64,000 nt of DNA from Liolophura sinensis. Its lineage: Eukaryota; Mollusca; Polyplacophora; Chitonida; Chitonidae. Made by a program: the position numbers and the translations under genes. Where the stretch lies: assembly GCF_032854445.1 (NCBI RefSeq), contig NC_088301.1, positions 1,610,001 to 1,674,000 of the forward strand. The letters are read 5' to 3'. This document shows, piece by piece, positions 48,901 through 54,250 of the stretch (position 1 is the first letter of the stretch; every line of letters begins with the position of its first letter). Below the pieces are notes generated by a model. It saw nothing but the letters and a program-made list of their open reading frames with translations. It was not told the DNA's origin and ran no database searches.

Positions 48901-49295
48901 TTGGAGGATCGCCAGGGCCTCCGGGGAACAACAGACGCACACGAGAAACGTCGCCATCCCTGACAGACCTTGGTCCTGACACCAAGGCAGAAAATGACAA
49001 GAATCTCAGCACACCTAACTTGAAGTACAAGGAGACCCTGAAAAGGGAGGTGTCTGCTAAAGGTGACCCAGGGGCGGATGACCCCCTACTGCAGCCTCAG
49101 TCCAGTTTACCAAACCTCTCTGCTGTGGATGAGGAAATGGAACGGGAATTGTCTTTCGGGTCATTTGATGCCTCGCCCACTGGTGGATCAAAAGCTGCCA
49201 AGCTGACGGGGAAGAAAGTGACGAGGTTAAACTCTGACGCACAGACAAAGCATGACCCACATAGGTTCAAGCTGAATACTTCTAGTGACTGCTGA
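6849..49295 (+). CDS. ADGRL: Latrophilin-type adhesion GPCR, multi-exon gene (3' complete, 5' end not found)
   Basis: Spliced gene model: 6849-6950 (likely), 22035-22248, then 22570-22676 or 24530-24636, 26910-26975, 28201-28356, 30215-30442, 31062-31156, 31653-31826, 32708-32882, 33353-33493, 33860-34113, 34612-34661, 35905-36028, 36527-36630, 37746-37848, 38187-38340, 38653-38719, 38925-38991, 39432-39535, 42390-42558, 43655-43789, 47842-47926, 48388-49295. Phases match at every junction and the frame stays open for about 1,260 codons. Domain order RBL lectin, Thr/Pro stalk, HRM, GAIN/GPS, 7TM and long cytoplasmic tail identifies a latrophilin. Known members are autoproteolysed cell-surface receptors that bind teneurins through the lectin domain and act in neuronal adhesion and mechanosensing. 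No olfactomedin domain is present, as in other invertebrate members. The signal peptide exon is missing from the model. Confidence 0.93.
11580..12180. repeat. 61-bp minisatellite, about 10 copies
   Basis: The unit begins gctgttggttggcatcac and recurs at 11698, 11759, 11820 and onward with a 61-bp step. Copies differ mainly at a G/C position (ccctgtgaatgg or ccctgtcaatgg). The first copies are the most diverged. Short open frames across it are by-products of the repeat. Confidence 0.9.
15301..16548. repeat. 156-bp satellite, eight copies, each carrying a SINE 3' tail
   Basis: The unit start CTAGGACCATGTGAC recurs at 15301, 15457, 15613, 15769, 15925, 16081, 16237 and 16393, exactly 156 bp apart. 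Each unit ends in a block equal to the SINE 3' body and tail (ccaccataatgctggcc, gtgaaatatacttgag, caaatgaacaaataaatg). The array therefore arose by amplifying a SINE end plus about 75 bp of flanking DNA. Confidence 0.92.
16730..16914. repeat. 28-bp minisatellite, about seven copies
   Basis: The unit tattgtgtagcagaaggttt plus about 8 bp (gtactcta or a variant) is repeated in tandem; one copy is shortened. An open frame on the minus strand over this array is an artefact of the repeat. Confidence 0.85.
18980..19024 (+). CDS. Possible 45-nt ADGRL cassette exon
   Basis: Acceptor ttctttgctgctttgccag, then 45 open nt encoding about 15 residues (core [14 protein letters not shown]), then donor gtaggc. 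Both phases are 1, so it would fit between 6849-6950 and 22035-22248 without changing frame. No homology is recognised. Short matches like this arise by chance in a 15-kb intron, so this is only a candidate. Confidence 0.3.
21545..21692. repeat. 30-bp minisatellite, five copies
   Basis: The unit aatgtttcacaactatggta plus ataggatatt is repeated five times with few differences. The period is a multiple of three, which explains an open frame with a 10-residue repeat across it. Confidence 0.85.
22035..22248 (+). CDS. ADGRL: ADGRL exon: first part of RBL/SUEL lectin domain
   Basis: 214 nt from acceptor attttaacag to donor gtaagg, phase 1 in, phase 2 out. It encodes a short linker and the first two thirds of a galactose-binding lectin domain: [11 protein letters not shown], the ANYGR motif typical of RBL domains, and Cys residues in ICNP and LQCMS. 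The domain must be completed by the next exon, which is one of two homologous candidates. In vertebrate latrophilins this domain contacts teneurins. Confidence 0.93.
22570..22676 (+). CDS. ADGRL: ADGRL alternative exon 1: second half of RBL lectin domain
   Basis: 107 nt from acceptor ttcttcaccag to donor gtgaga, phase 2 in, phase 1 out. It encodes [20 protein letters not shown] and, after that, [14 protein letters not shown], the hallmark C-terminal half of an RBL domain. Length, phases and cysteine spacing match the exon at 24530-24636, so it is an alternative to that exon. Its middle ([10 protein letters not shown]) looks like generic SUEL lectins, while the other copy looks more latrophilin-like. 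Confidence 0.85.
22677..24529 (+). other. Intron between the two alternative lectin exons
   Basis: About 1.85 kb, AT-rich, with a GTT-repeat near 24452-24471. It is far too long for steric exclusion of the two exons, so the choice would need regulatory elements or decay of double-inclusion transcripts. I saw no extra exon. A docking-site type base-pairing signal could not be judged by eye. Confidence 0.55.
24530..24636 (+). CDS. ADGRL: ADGRL alternative exon 2: second half of RBL lectin domain
   Basis: 107 nt from acceptor catgctgtag to donor gtaggc, phase 2 in, phase 1 out. It encodes [20 protein letters not shown] followed by [14 protein letters not shown], very close to the family consensus. 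It has the same length and phases as 22570-22676. Joining both exons shifts the frame and reaches a TAG about 10 codons into this exon, so a functional transcript can carry only one of them. Confidence 0.92.
24637..26909 (+). other. ADGRL intron with an 18-bp minisatellite
   Basis: The intron between the lectin domain and the Thr/Pro stalk. It holds the 25198-25763 minisatellite. A 35-bp duplication around acttatcattaactgtctat occurs near 26452-26522. Nothing else is recognised. Confidence 0.6.
25198..25763. repeat. 18-bp minisatellite, about 30 copies
   Basis: Unit gaccaccagacattatca with variants (catacatgatca, cgtacattatca) and occasional 9-bp insertions (gaccatcag). The 18-bp period gives open frames on both strands (RPPDII-like and GGLIMS-like repeats), which are artefacts. 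Confidence 0.93.
26910..26975 (+). CDS. ADGRL: ADGRL exon: Thr-rich stalk, cassette type
   Basis: 66 nt from acceptor ttacgctacag to donor gtaagt, phase 1 at both ends. It encodes a PPPS segment and then a run of threonines ([13 protein letters not shown]), a mucin-like linker likely to be O-glycosylated. Because it is symmetric it can be skipped without a frameshift. Confidence 0.85.
26976..28200 (+). other. ADGRL intron
   Basis: About 1.2 kb of AT-rich sequence that ends in a strong polypyrimidine tract (tgtttttctttcag). No repeat or exon recognised. Confidence 0.6.
28201..28356 (+). CDS. ADGRL: ADGRL exon: Pro/Thr/His-rich stalk, cassette type
   Basis: 156 nt after acceptor tttttctttcag, ending at donor gtaagt, phase 1 at both ends. 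It encodes a low-complexity Pro/Thr/Ser/His stalk (for example [20 protein letters not shown]). It joins the Thr-rich exon before it and the Thr/Pro start of the HRM exon after it. It is symmetric and therefore may be alternatively included, changing stalk length. Confidence 0.85.
28640..29300. repeat. Degenerate ~26-bp minisatellite, interrupted by a SINE
   Basis: Units of the type aagccatgattgtcccctgt plus cctgt recur about 18 times with many substitutions. The array is split by the SINE at 29088-29231. Confidence 0.85.
29088..29231 (+). mobile_element. 5'-truncated SINE inserted in the minisatellite
   Basis: Only the SINE body and tail are present (ctctctggccgtacatggga, ataatgttggctgccgtcgt, aaacaaataaa). 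It is flanked by TATAAGCCATG at 29077-29087 and 29232-29242, which fits a target-site duplication, although the same word is also part of the surrounding repeat. Confidence 0.8.
30215..30442 (+). CDS. ADGRL: ADGRL exon: stalk end and first half of HRM
   Basis: 228 nt from acceptor acatttgatag to donor gtatgc, phase 1 at both ends. It starts with a Thr/Pro-rich stretch ([20 protein letters not shown]). It ends with the first part of the hormone-receptor motif: a Cys in LTFCKE, the aromatic HWP, and CPGDLIG. Confidence 0.92.
30443..31061 (+). other. ADGRL intron
   Basis: About 620 bp, AT-rich, no repeat or exon recognised. Confidence 0.6.
31062..31156 (+). CDS. ADGRL: ADGRL exon: second half of HRM
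   Basis: 95 nt, phase 1 in, phase 0 out. It encodes [20 protein letters not shown] followed by PWLQDV, with the Cys and Trp pattern that closes the HRM fold. The preceding exon supplies the other cysteines. Confidence 0.93.
31157..31652 (+). other. ADGRL intron
   Basis: About 500 bp. Nothing recognised apart from splice sites. Confidence 0.6.
31653..31826 (+). CDS. ADGRL: ADGRL exon: GAIN subdomain A, part 1
   Basis: 174 nt from acceptor gttaacctag to donor gtaggt, phase 0 at both ends. It encodes a charged helical segment ([20 protein letters not shown], then [12 protein letters not shown]) as expected for the alpha-helical part of the GAIN domain. Confidence 0.9.
31827..32707 (+). other. 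ADGRL intron with a MITE-like element
   Basis: About 880 bp. A short element with terminal inverted repeats lies at 32173-32339; the rest is AT-rich without recognised structure. Confidence 0.6.
32173..32339. mobile_element. MITE-like element with 18-bp terminal inverted repeats
   Basis: TAGGAACTCTGATGTCAC at 32173-32190 is the inverted complement of GTGACGTCAGAGTTCCTA at 32322-32339, with 17 of 18 positions matching. The interior (about 130 bp) has no coding capacity. Size and ends fit a non-autonomous DNA transposon; a clear target duplication is not visible. Confidence 0.6.
32708..32882 (+). CDS. ADGRL: ADGRL exon: GAIN domain, part 2
   Basis: 175 nt from acceptor gtatgtag to donor gtaagg, phase 0 in, phase 1 out. 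It encodes helical GAIN sequence with SASNLL, a [16 protein letters not shown] segment and [12 protein letters not shown], typical of latrophilin GAIN subdomain A. Confidence 0.92.
32883..33352 (+). other. ADGRL intron
   Basis: About 470 bp with no recognised element. Confidence 0.6.
33353..33493 (+). CDS. ADGRL: ADGRL exon: GAIN subdomain B, part 1
   Basis: 141 nt from acceptor acctttctccag to donor gtcagt, phase 1 at both ends. It encodes start strands of the GAIN beta-sandwich ([13 protein letters not shown] and [10 protein letters not shown]). Confidence 0.9.
33494..33859 (+). other. ADGRL intron
   Basis: About 370 bp, nothing recognised. Confidence 0.6.
33860..34113 (+). CDS. ADGRL: ADGRL exon: GAIN subdomain B, part 2
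   Basis: 254 nt from acceptor tatttacag to donor gtgagt, phase 1 in, phase 0 out. It encodes [14 protein letters not shown], an acidic variable loop, NTKIISTSL and a strand ending [10 protein letters not shown], all in GAIN order. NTT gives a potential N-glycosylation site. Confidence 0.92.
34114..34611 (+). other. ADGRL intron starting with repeats of the exon end
   Basis: About 500 bp. The first 210 bp contain degenerate copies of a ~20-bp word based on the exon/intron junction (cagcacactaatgtgagtct). Confidence 0.6.
34612..34661 (+). CDS. ADGRL: ADGRL exon: first part of GPS
   Basis: 50 nt from acceptor ttctttcacag to donor gtaagt, phase 0 in, phase 2 out. It encodes [12 protein letters not shown], the first half of the GPS motif with its conserved Cys and Trp. 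The rest of the GPS is in the repeated exon downstream. Confidence 0.92.
34662..35904 (+). other. ADGRL intron holding six extra GPS-exon copies
   Basis: About 1.24 kb before the functional GPS exon. The first part includes a stretch at about 34840-35060 with a B-box-like AGTTCAAACC (34895-34904), possibly a second, old SINE type. The 3' part is the 115-bp repeat array. Confidence 0.7.
35169..36028 (+). repeat. 115-bp tandem array of the GPS exon with its splice acceptor
   Basis: Seven full copies start at 35215, 35330, 35445, 35560, 35675, 35790 and 35905, after a partial copy at about 35169-35214. Each starts right after an acceptor-like tttatgctgacag and encodes GHWAEAGC...TTCECDHL. Copies 1-4 read CDHLPNF (CTT CCA), copies 5-7 read CDHLTNF (CTC ACT). 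Copies 1-6 end in a stop within a few codons of AVYLC; copy 7 continues into the receptor and has the donor. Copy 3 follows a variant tttatgctcacag. Confidence 0.95.
35905..36028 (+). CDS. ADGRL: ADGRL exon: GPS cleavage site and tethered agonist
   Basis: 124 nt from acceptor tttgtgctgacag to donor gtaagt, phase 2 in, phase 0 out. It is the last copy of the 115-bp array and the only one that reads through. It encodes the Trp and Cys of the GPS, NQT (N-glycosylation site), [19 protein letters not shown]. Autoproteolysis in the family cuts between Leu and Thr of HLT; the residues after it form the tethered agonist. Confidence 0.93.
36029..36526 (+). other. ADGRL intron
   Basis: About 500 bp with a T-run near 36374-36389. 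No recognised element. Confidence 0.6.
36527..36630 (+). CDS. ADGRL: ADGRL exon: transmembrane helix 1
   Basis: 104 nt, phase 0 in, phase 2 out. It encodes [20 protein letters not shown] and then AFITFFIFK, a single hydrophobic helix closing with a Lys at the cytoplasmic side. Confidence 0.93.
36631..37745 (+). other. ADGRL intron with 57-bp minisatellite
   Basis: About 1.1 kb, half of it the 36745-37315 array. The rest is AT-rich and unremarkable. Confidence 0.65.
36745..37315. repeat. 57-bp minisatellite, about 10 copies
   Basis: Unit of the form acaggaactaaaaaatcagc, actaaaatgctggacttgga, tactgtattccatttat, repeated about 10 times with several substitutions per copy. Confidence 0.9.
37746..37848 (+). 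CDS. ADGRL: ADGRL exon: transmembrane helix 2
   Basis: 103 nt from acceptor gtttttgcccag, phase 2 in, phase 0 out. It encodes [20 protein letters not shown] and GIQQSET, matching latrophilin TM2 (IHKNL is strongly conserved). Confidence 0.95.
37849..38186 (+). other. ADGRL intron
   Basis: About 340 bp, nothing recognised. Confidence 0.6.
38187..38340 (+). CDS. ADGRL: ADGRL exon: transmembrane helix 3 and start of TM4
   Basis: 154 nt, phase 0 in, phase 1 out. It encodes [20 protein letters not shown] and [19 protein letters not shown], almost identical to the family TM3, then KWYYLFGYG entering TM4. The Cys of ILCAV is the expected disulfide partner of the ECL2 Cys. Confidence 0.96.
38341..38652 (+). 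other. ADGRL intron
   Basis: About 310 bp with a short TA tract at its start; otherwise T-rich. Confidence 0.6.
38653..38719 (+). CDS. ADGRL: ADGRL exon: transmembrane helix 4
   Basis: 67 nt, phase 1 in, phase 2 out. It encodes [20 protein letters not shown], the conserved TM4-ECL2 segment of latrophilins. Confidence 0.95.
38925..38991 (+). CDS. ADGRL: ADGRL exon: ECL2 and start of TM5
   Basis: 67 nt, phase 2 in, phase 0 out. It encodes [20 protein letters not shown], with the conserved CWLR and FIWSF of ECL2/TM5. Confidence 0.95.
38992..39431 (+). other. ADGRL intron
   Basis: About 440 bp, nothing recognised. Confidence 0.6.
39432..39535 (+). CDS. ADGRL: ADGRL exon: transmembrane helix 5 and ICL3
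   Basis: 104 nt from acceptor ctgttcatcag, phase 0 in, phase 2 out. It encodes [20 protein letters not shown] and a basic intracellular loop ([12 protein letters not shown]). Confidence 0.92.
39536..42389 (+). other. ADGRL intron with 21-bp minisatellite
   Basis: About 2.85 kb. It contains the 41186-41472 array and an A-run near 39657-39667. Open frames in it do not look coding. Confidence 0.6.
41186..41472. repeat. 21-bp minisatellite, about 13 copies
   Basis: Unit gtgctggtgtcttatggcag t, repeated about 13 times. The period is seven codons, giving a VLVSYGS-type open frame on the plus strand and an HCHKTPA-type frame on the minus strand; both are artefacts. Confidence 0.92.
42390..42558 (+). 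CDS. ADGRL: ADGRL exon: transmembrane helices 6 and 7
   Basis: 169 nt from acceptor ttgtcttgcag, phase 2 in, phase 0 out. It encodes [20 protein letters not shown] (TM6 with the family LGLTWSFG) and [20 protein letters not shown] (TM7 with [10 protein letters not shown]), then LMNEK. Confidence 0.97.
42559..43654 (+). other. ADGRL intron with SINE remnants
   Basis: About 1.1 kb. It contains a decayed minus-strand SINE fragment around 42718-42790, a G-run at about 43325-43337, and the SINE at 43470-43634. Confidence 0.65.
43470..43634 (+). mobile_element. 5'-truncated SINE, plus strand
   Basis: SINE body without the tRNA head: tacatgggacggtcttccag, tgcggatggtcatgggtttc, cataatgatggctgctgtag, ttcttgggtacggcataaaa and an A/T-rich tail. 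It lies just before the acceptor of the next exon. Confidence 0.82.
43655..43789 (+). CDS. ADGRL: ADGRL exon: start of cytoplasmic tail
   Basis: 135 nt from acceptor gttttgttacag to donor gtgagt, phase 0 at both ends. It encodes [20 protein letters not shown] (the basic membrane-proximal helix) and a Gly/Ser/Thr-rich segment. If the donor is not used, the frame stays open for 35 more codons. Confidence 0.9.
43790..47841 (+). other. ADGRL intron in the cytoplasmic tail region
   Basis: About 4 kb. Its first 108 nt form an open continuation of the upstream exon ending in TGA at 43895-43897. It also holds a degenerate minus-strand SINE at 44548-44732 and an A-rich run at 45305-45330. No other exon recognised. 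Confidence 0.55.
44548..44732 (-). mobile_element. Degenerate SINE, minus strand
   Basis: In minus orientation it shows a decayed head (gagccactgttgttagcatg), a B-box-like GAGTTCAAGTCC, and body segments related to the other copies. Many substitutions indicate an old insertion. Confidence 0.7.
47842..47926 (+). CDS. ADGRL: ADGRL exon: basic cytoplasmic segment
   Basis: 85 nt from acceptor tatgtttgtag to donor gtgagt, phase 0 in, phase 1 out. It encodes [20 protein letters not shown], a strongly basic stretch with Ser/Thr, a likely phosphorylation or membrane-contact region. Confidence 0.85.
47927..48387 (+). other. ADGRL intron
   Basis: About 460 bp, nothing recognised. Confidence 0.6.
48388..49295 (+). 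CDS. ADGRL: ADGRL last exon: long cytoplasmic tail and stop
   Basis: 908 nt from acceptor gtctatttcag to TGA at 49293-49295; about 300 residues. The tail is hydrophilic and Ser/Asp/Glu-rich, with short conserved-looking elements ([39 protein letters not shown]). It ends TSSDC. Vertebrate latrophilins end in a PDZ ligand with a hydrophobic last residue (binding Shank); here the last residue is Cys with Ser two before it, so a PDZ interaction is uncertain. Confidence 0.93.
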
Positions 49296-51310
49296 CCTGC
49301 TTCATACAATGACGCAGATCATTTTCAAGAAGCCAGTCAGTGTACAGGGCACATGTAATGACTATGCATCCTGAATGGGTGATGACTGAACTCAGTGTAA
49401 GGTTCAGTGTATCAGTATAAGGTATGGTTGAAACCACTTGACAGAACGGAGAGTACAATGCAACAGACATTGAGCTGAAACCAGAAATTGAGAGTACATT
49501 GCAACAAACCTTGGGCTGAAACCGGAAATTGGGTGTACAATGCAACAGACATTGAGCTGAAACCAGAAATCGAGAGTGCATTGCAACAAACCTTGAGCTG
49601 AAACCGGAAATCGGAAGTACAATGCAACAGACCTTGAGCTGAAGCCAGAAATTGAGTGTACCATGCAACAATTTGCTGAAGTACTCAACATGTATTGCAG
49701 CTGGAGGATAAGGTGATAGATTGAAGAAAGATGTCCCCCTTGTGCTCAGAGTTTGTTGCAGATCTTGTGACAATACGTACCAATAAGAGGATACATACCA
49801 AACAGGAGGCTGGATTGTGTTGGAGCAGCTACCTTTAACAAATATTGTGCAATTCCTTGGAGGGTTTTCCTACAGGACACAGGAACCAGAGGTGTGCAAG
49901 AGTGTTGTGAAGTGGTCCAGAAACATTCCAAGCATATAGACTTCACTGATCTGAAATCAGCAGTGAATTAGTTACAGGTACGACTTTCGCATGCAAGTCT
50001 CGTTAGAGGTTGAGTGACAACTTAAGATATGTCCAGGTGAAGACCCTTAGTTTTGGATTACCAATAACATTCTCTGCAAGAGAAACAATAATTTATTCAG
50101 ATTTATGCATCTTTTTCACCAGTTGGTATGTGTACATGTAGGAAAGTCTGGTTGTTGTTTGCTATCAGTGTCATGTGCTTTAGAAGCAATGACAGTGAAC
50201 AGTGTTTTTCTGTACAGTGGAACTGTCACTTCCTGCACCCTATTTGTCCTTCTTGACTGGTGTGACAGCTTTATATGTAACAGTTTTCAACTTTCACCAG
50301 TCCTAAAGGTTCCAGTAACACTGCATTCACATAATTCTCAGCTCACTTTAAGCAAGGGCTTATACATGTATAGCTGTATTCTAATGGATGTTGTCAAGCT
50401 TGAAATAAAGCCAGACAAATAAATATGGCCATTGTTCATGCAAAGCGGGTACTCTTGCTGTGGTATCCAGTATAGGCACATGTACTTCATAGATCATGTG
50501 AACATGGAATTCTATACATGCATAAATTACAATTAATTAATGAGTTAATTATGTTTTGGGAGAAGAGGGGAGGGGTGTGAGTAGTAGACTTGATACACCT
50601 AATTCTGATGAAACAAACAAGGGTAGAGAGAGAAAAGTTAATAAGACTTTTACAAAATACAGTACGTATTTTTCAAGAGTGCGTGTGAAACTAAAATTCC
50701 TCTGGCTGTTGCAAGCCTAGTACTGTTAATCTTTTTGCTATAGAACCAAAGACTGCCTCTGTTGTAAGGTGTTAGCTGTTAGCCTGCTGGCGTTGTCATT
50801 GTTATAATTGAAAGTCTATCGCCTGTTATCAGAGAAAGATACTATTGTAAGGCCACAGTACATCTTTTGTAGTCCATTTAGTATTAAAAGTATGACAACT
50901 CTTTGATCTGACTCTTTAGTGCGTCCAAATTGTCATTCATATTGCTTGGTGTCAAATTTTATGCAAGCGTCCATGTATTATATTGTATATTGTTGGGTTG
51001 TAATGTTGTGTTTGTACATATTGTTGGTGCTGACAAAGTCTGTATATGATCTGTTGATTAATGTTTCTCTTTGGTATTGTATGTAAAAAATGTTTTATCC
51101 TATTTTTTTACCAGTATGAACATTTTTTTTTAAATTAAGTATTATTGTTTCACGACAACAAATAGTAAATTTATAATCAAGGTCAAGTTTCCTTGAAATA
51201 ACATTTTTTTTTCTAGCATGAACACAGCCATTATTTTTAAGATTTTTGTATAGATTTTTATATCCACTTGGAGTCCTTTAAAATAAATACATGTACATTA
51301 GTATGATAGT
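49296..51310 (+). other. ADGRL 3' untranslated region with candidate poly(A) signals
   Basis: AT-rich sequence after the stop with AATAAA at 50404-50409 and 50418-50423 (3'UTR about 1.1 kb) and at 51282-51287 (about 2 kb). The 41-bp repeat at 49449-49670 lies in it. No further coding exon is seen. Confidence 0.6.
49449..49670 (+). repeat. 41-bp minisatellite in the 3' UTR, 5.3 copies
   Basis: Units alternate between two forms (acaatgcaacagacattgag and acattgcaacaaaccttg), giving an 82-bp higher-order repeat. Minus-strand open frames across it are artefacts of the repeat. Confidence 0.9.
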
Positions 51311-51628
51311 TGTCATCCTCCTTTGAAACAATCTTGCAATATTGTTACTGTGTATTCTTAATTAAAGTGTACATCTATGTAGACGTACATTTTTGTATTA
51401 AATATGAAGCAAACTTGGGGGACAAAGATTATGAGGGACCTCCCTGAATTATGTCCTTCACGTACCCTTCGTGTGTTAAGTTGACCTCTGTGTATTGGAG
51501 ACCTATGATTAGACTTGTCTGTAGCACCATAGCTATGCATGTAGATCGTGGCATGTCTATGGATGCTCATCTTATATCGAGCCATACATGTCCTCAACTG
51601 TGCTACCACGTTTGTCACCTACATGCAG

Positions 51629-51732
51629 TCATACTTTGGCAATGTAGCCATACTTGTCTCTGGCAATTTAGCTATACTTGTCTTTGCAATGTAGTCATAC
51701 TTGTCTTTGGCAATGTAGCCATACCTGTCTTC
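51629..51732. repeat. 24-bp minisatellite, about 4.5 copies
   Basis: Unit catacttgtctttggcaatg plus tagc, repeated with small differences and one 2-3 bp shortening. Confidence 0.8.
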
Positions 51733-53708
51733 GTTAAGACAATAGAATGATACATGTGGATGATGTTACAGATCTTTATGTTTTTCCACATGAAACTACA
51801 TGTGCATTGGTTTCATGAAAGTTTCCTACTTTTGAAGAGGTAAATTTGTTGTATCGCTTATGGTTGTGCCATTCACTGTCTTCATAAAACTTTTCATCAT
51901 TCCATCTATTTTACTGCTTTCTTGCCGATTTATGCAATTTATGATGGATGCTTTTCATTTTCTATCAGTGTCAGTATTTCTATTGGAAAAGCGGATATAT
52001 GTTTACATATATACCAGTGTGTCCTAACCGACAGTACCCTAGGTGAAGGTCTCCGTTCTCCAGTTAACCTTTTAGCTGAGGTCCTGTTACAGTGGTTGTG
52101 AGACAGCTCTAAAGTGGTGGTAGAAAAAGGTTTCCATCAGCAAGGTTGTGACGATACTAGCATGCTTGAGACCATGGCAGAATTGTGGTAGAGGAGGTCC
52201 AAGCTAGGTTTAGAAGCAGCCGTAGGGTGAAGCTAATAGGTGTGAACACGAAGCTTCATATTGAGTGGTAGGCCGGGGGATGCTGTTCCCGCCATCTGTT
52301 CAGTGGTGTTCACAAGACGCTTCTGCATACGACTTTCCTGAAAGGTGTCATTTGTACCTAGAAATCTAGTCCAGTGAAACAAGGCATAAGCTTAAATTTG
52401 ATATATACTCACTCAAAAAAGGAAATGTATAGGTAGCTCATGGTGGAGACAGTGAATGCTGAGGTGAGCGCCCACTTGTGACCTGTATGATGTCGTGTGA
52501 ATGAGCTGCTTCTGCTCATTGCTGATTACTGACATTTGGACTGTAATATGGTTGAAAATGGTAGCTTGTTTAAATTGGAATTATCTGACTTCGAATTGAA
52601 GCAGATTTATCATGTCAAAGTTTCCATATGCATTTCTTTTTTGGCACCCTTTACACCGTAGGTGTACAACTTTTGCTGTGGTTAACTATACCGGTTTAAA
52701 ACCTCAGAGGCTGTATTCAAAATATTGCAACTTTTTGCCATTGCTAATTCGCTCAAAAGATAGTCTATCACAGTTAAGCTTACAGCATTATGCGTGTTAT
52801 AAGATCCTGTTTATTTATAATATGGGATAGTTTGACATCTGCCTGAAAAAGCACGTCATTGTTTTACATAGTCAGAAATGCATTTCAAGTTTCAACGTGT
52901 AATGCAGCTTCTAATCTTCCTGCTATGTTAATTCCATACACAGCCCACCCTGGTATAGCTACGGAATGGTCTTCGTGGTAACACCACACCAGTTACTTCG
53001 TAGATGAGAAGAGGAACTCGTATAAATAACGCGAGGTTTTCATCTGTAGCAATGGATGTGTACGATTTGAAAGGTACAGATTCAGAAAGCAAAGTTGATC
53101 TCATTAACTGGCAGAAACTTTTGAAAGGTACGAATTTAGCCAGCAACGTCAAATATGCTCTATACTGTCCGTTGCTTAACATTGATTGTATTGTTTATTA
53201 TAGTTCACCCAAGTCATTTTATTTACGTACGTACATAATAGTGTCCATCCCTGTATCATTAAATGTGTACATCTCGTAGAAAGGATTAGCAATCTGGTTA
53301 GACTCATGGCATGGTCACACATATAGTTCGTCTGCTGCCTTCAGCTTTTACGTCCGATTTGATCATTTCAGCCCATCCATATTTACAAAAGCATTATTCT
53401 CTATATTGTCAATTATATTTCATTTCCCGCTTAATACAATGTGTCAAGTGTCCAGGGTTTTGTAGTGTAGAACTTAGCAAAGCCCACGGGTTGTGAATTT
53501 TCCGAGAAATAAATCTTTTTGTCGCAGTGTACCTTTGTGTTAAGTTACCATTCTTACTGTTTTCAAGAAAATGGTGGATCTGGTTTTGCGGAAATATTAC
53601 AGTGAAATGGTTGACGTGTGAAAATGCAAGTGTACACCAACATTTGGCCTCTGCCAAAGCCTTATTGGTTTGGTGAATTAAAAATAATGTATCATAATCA
53701 CTCCATAT

Positions 53709-53890
53709 TGCAGTTTAGACCAATGAGGTTGCGTGTTCGAATCCAGCTGATGCTAATCAGGCGGCAGCTTTAGATCCCGAGCTGTGTCAGGTACTTGGTG
53801 GCGGGCGGCGGTTTACACTGGGTTGTGTTAGGTCCACCCGCAAACCTCACCAGTATGAAAAGGGCGTGGCTTGGTGACAAGGTGCTCGAC
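53709..53890 (+). mobile_element. Possible second SINE type (B-box only)
   Basis: A strong B-box GTGTTCGAATCC at 53730-53741 follows GAGGTTGC as in a tRNA T-arm, but the A-box half is absent. The downstream body (cgggcggcggtttacactgg, gtccacccgcaaacctcacc) is unlike the main SINE family here. No tail or duplication is visible. Confidence 0.45.
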
Positions 53891-54120
53891 ACTCAACCCA
53901 CTGCCTAATCAAATATGGTGCATCAGTAAACGTACTGGTGACAAAGCCAGAATTAGCATGTTAAGACATGGATGTGCTTTTGGTTGTCACCTATAGCTAA
54001 CTAAGATGTAAAGCGTATATGGTAATGTGTGCTGACTGACAAGTATCGTTTTACAAGGAACAAGGGTGGGGGAAAACAGCAAGAGTCTTGAACGTGATGT
54101 CTATAATATTATTCAGAATA

Positions 54121-54250
54121 GTTATTTATTTGATTGGCGTTTTACGCCGTAATCAGGAATATTTCATTTTATATAGATGACAGCGGCCAGCATTATGGGT
54201 GGAAGGAACGGGGCACAGATGAAAACCAACAACCATTCGCAGGTTGTGTG
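54121..54250 (-). mobile_element. SINE 3' fragment, minus strand
   Basis: Starts with the reversed tail (tatttatttgattggcgttt), then tacgccgtaatcaggaatat and cagcggccagcattatgggt, matching the 3' part of the main SINE. The tRNA head is missing. Confidence 0.8.

Noticed and set aside
49282-49773. 163-aa minus-strand open frame opposite the receptor end
   Set aside because: It spans the 41-bp repeat in the 3'UTR and has no independent coding signal.
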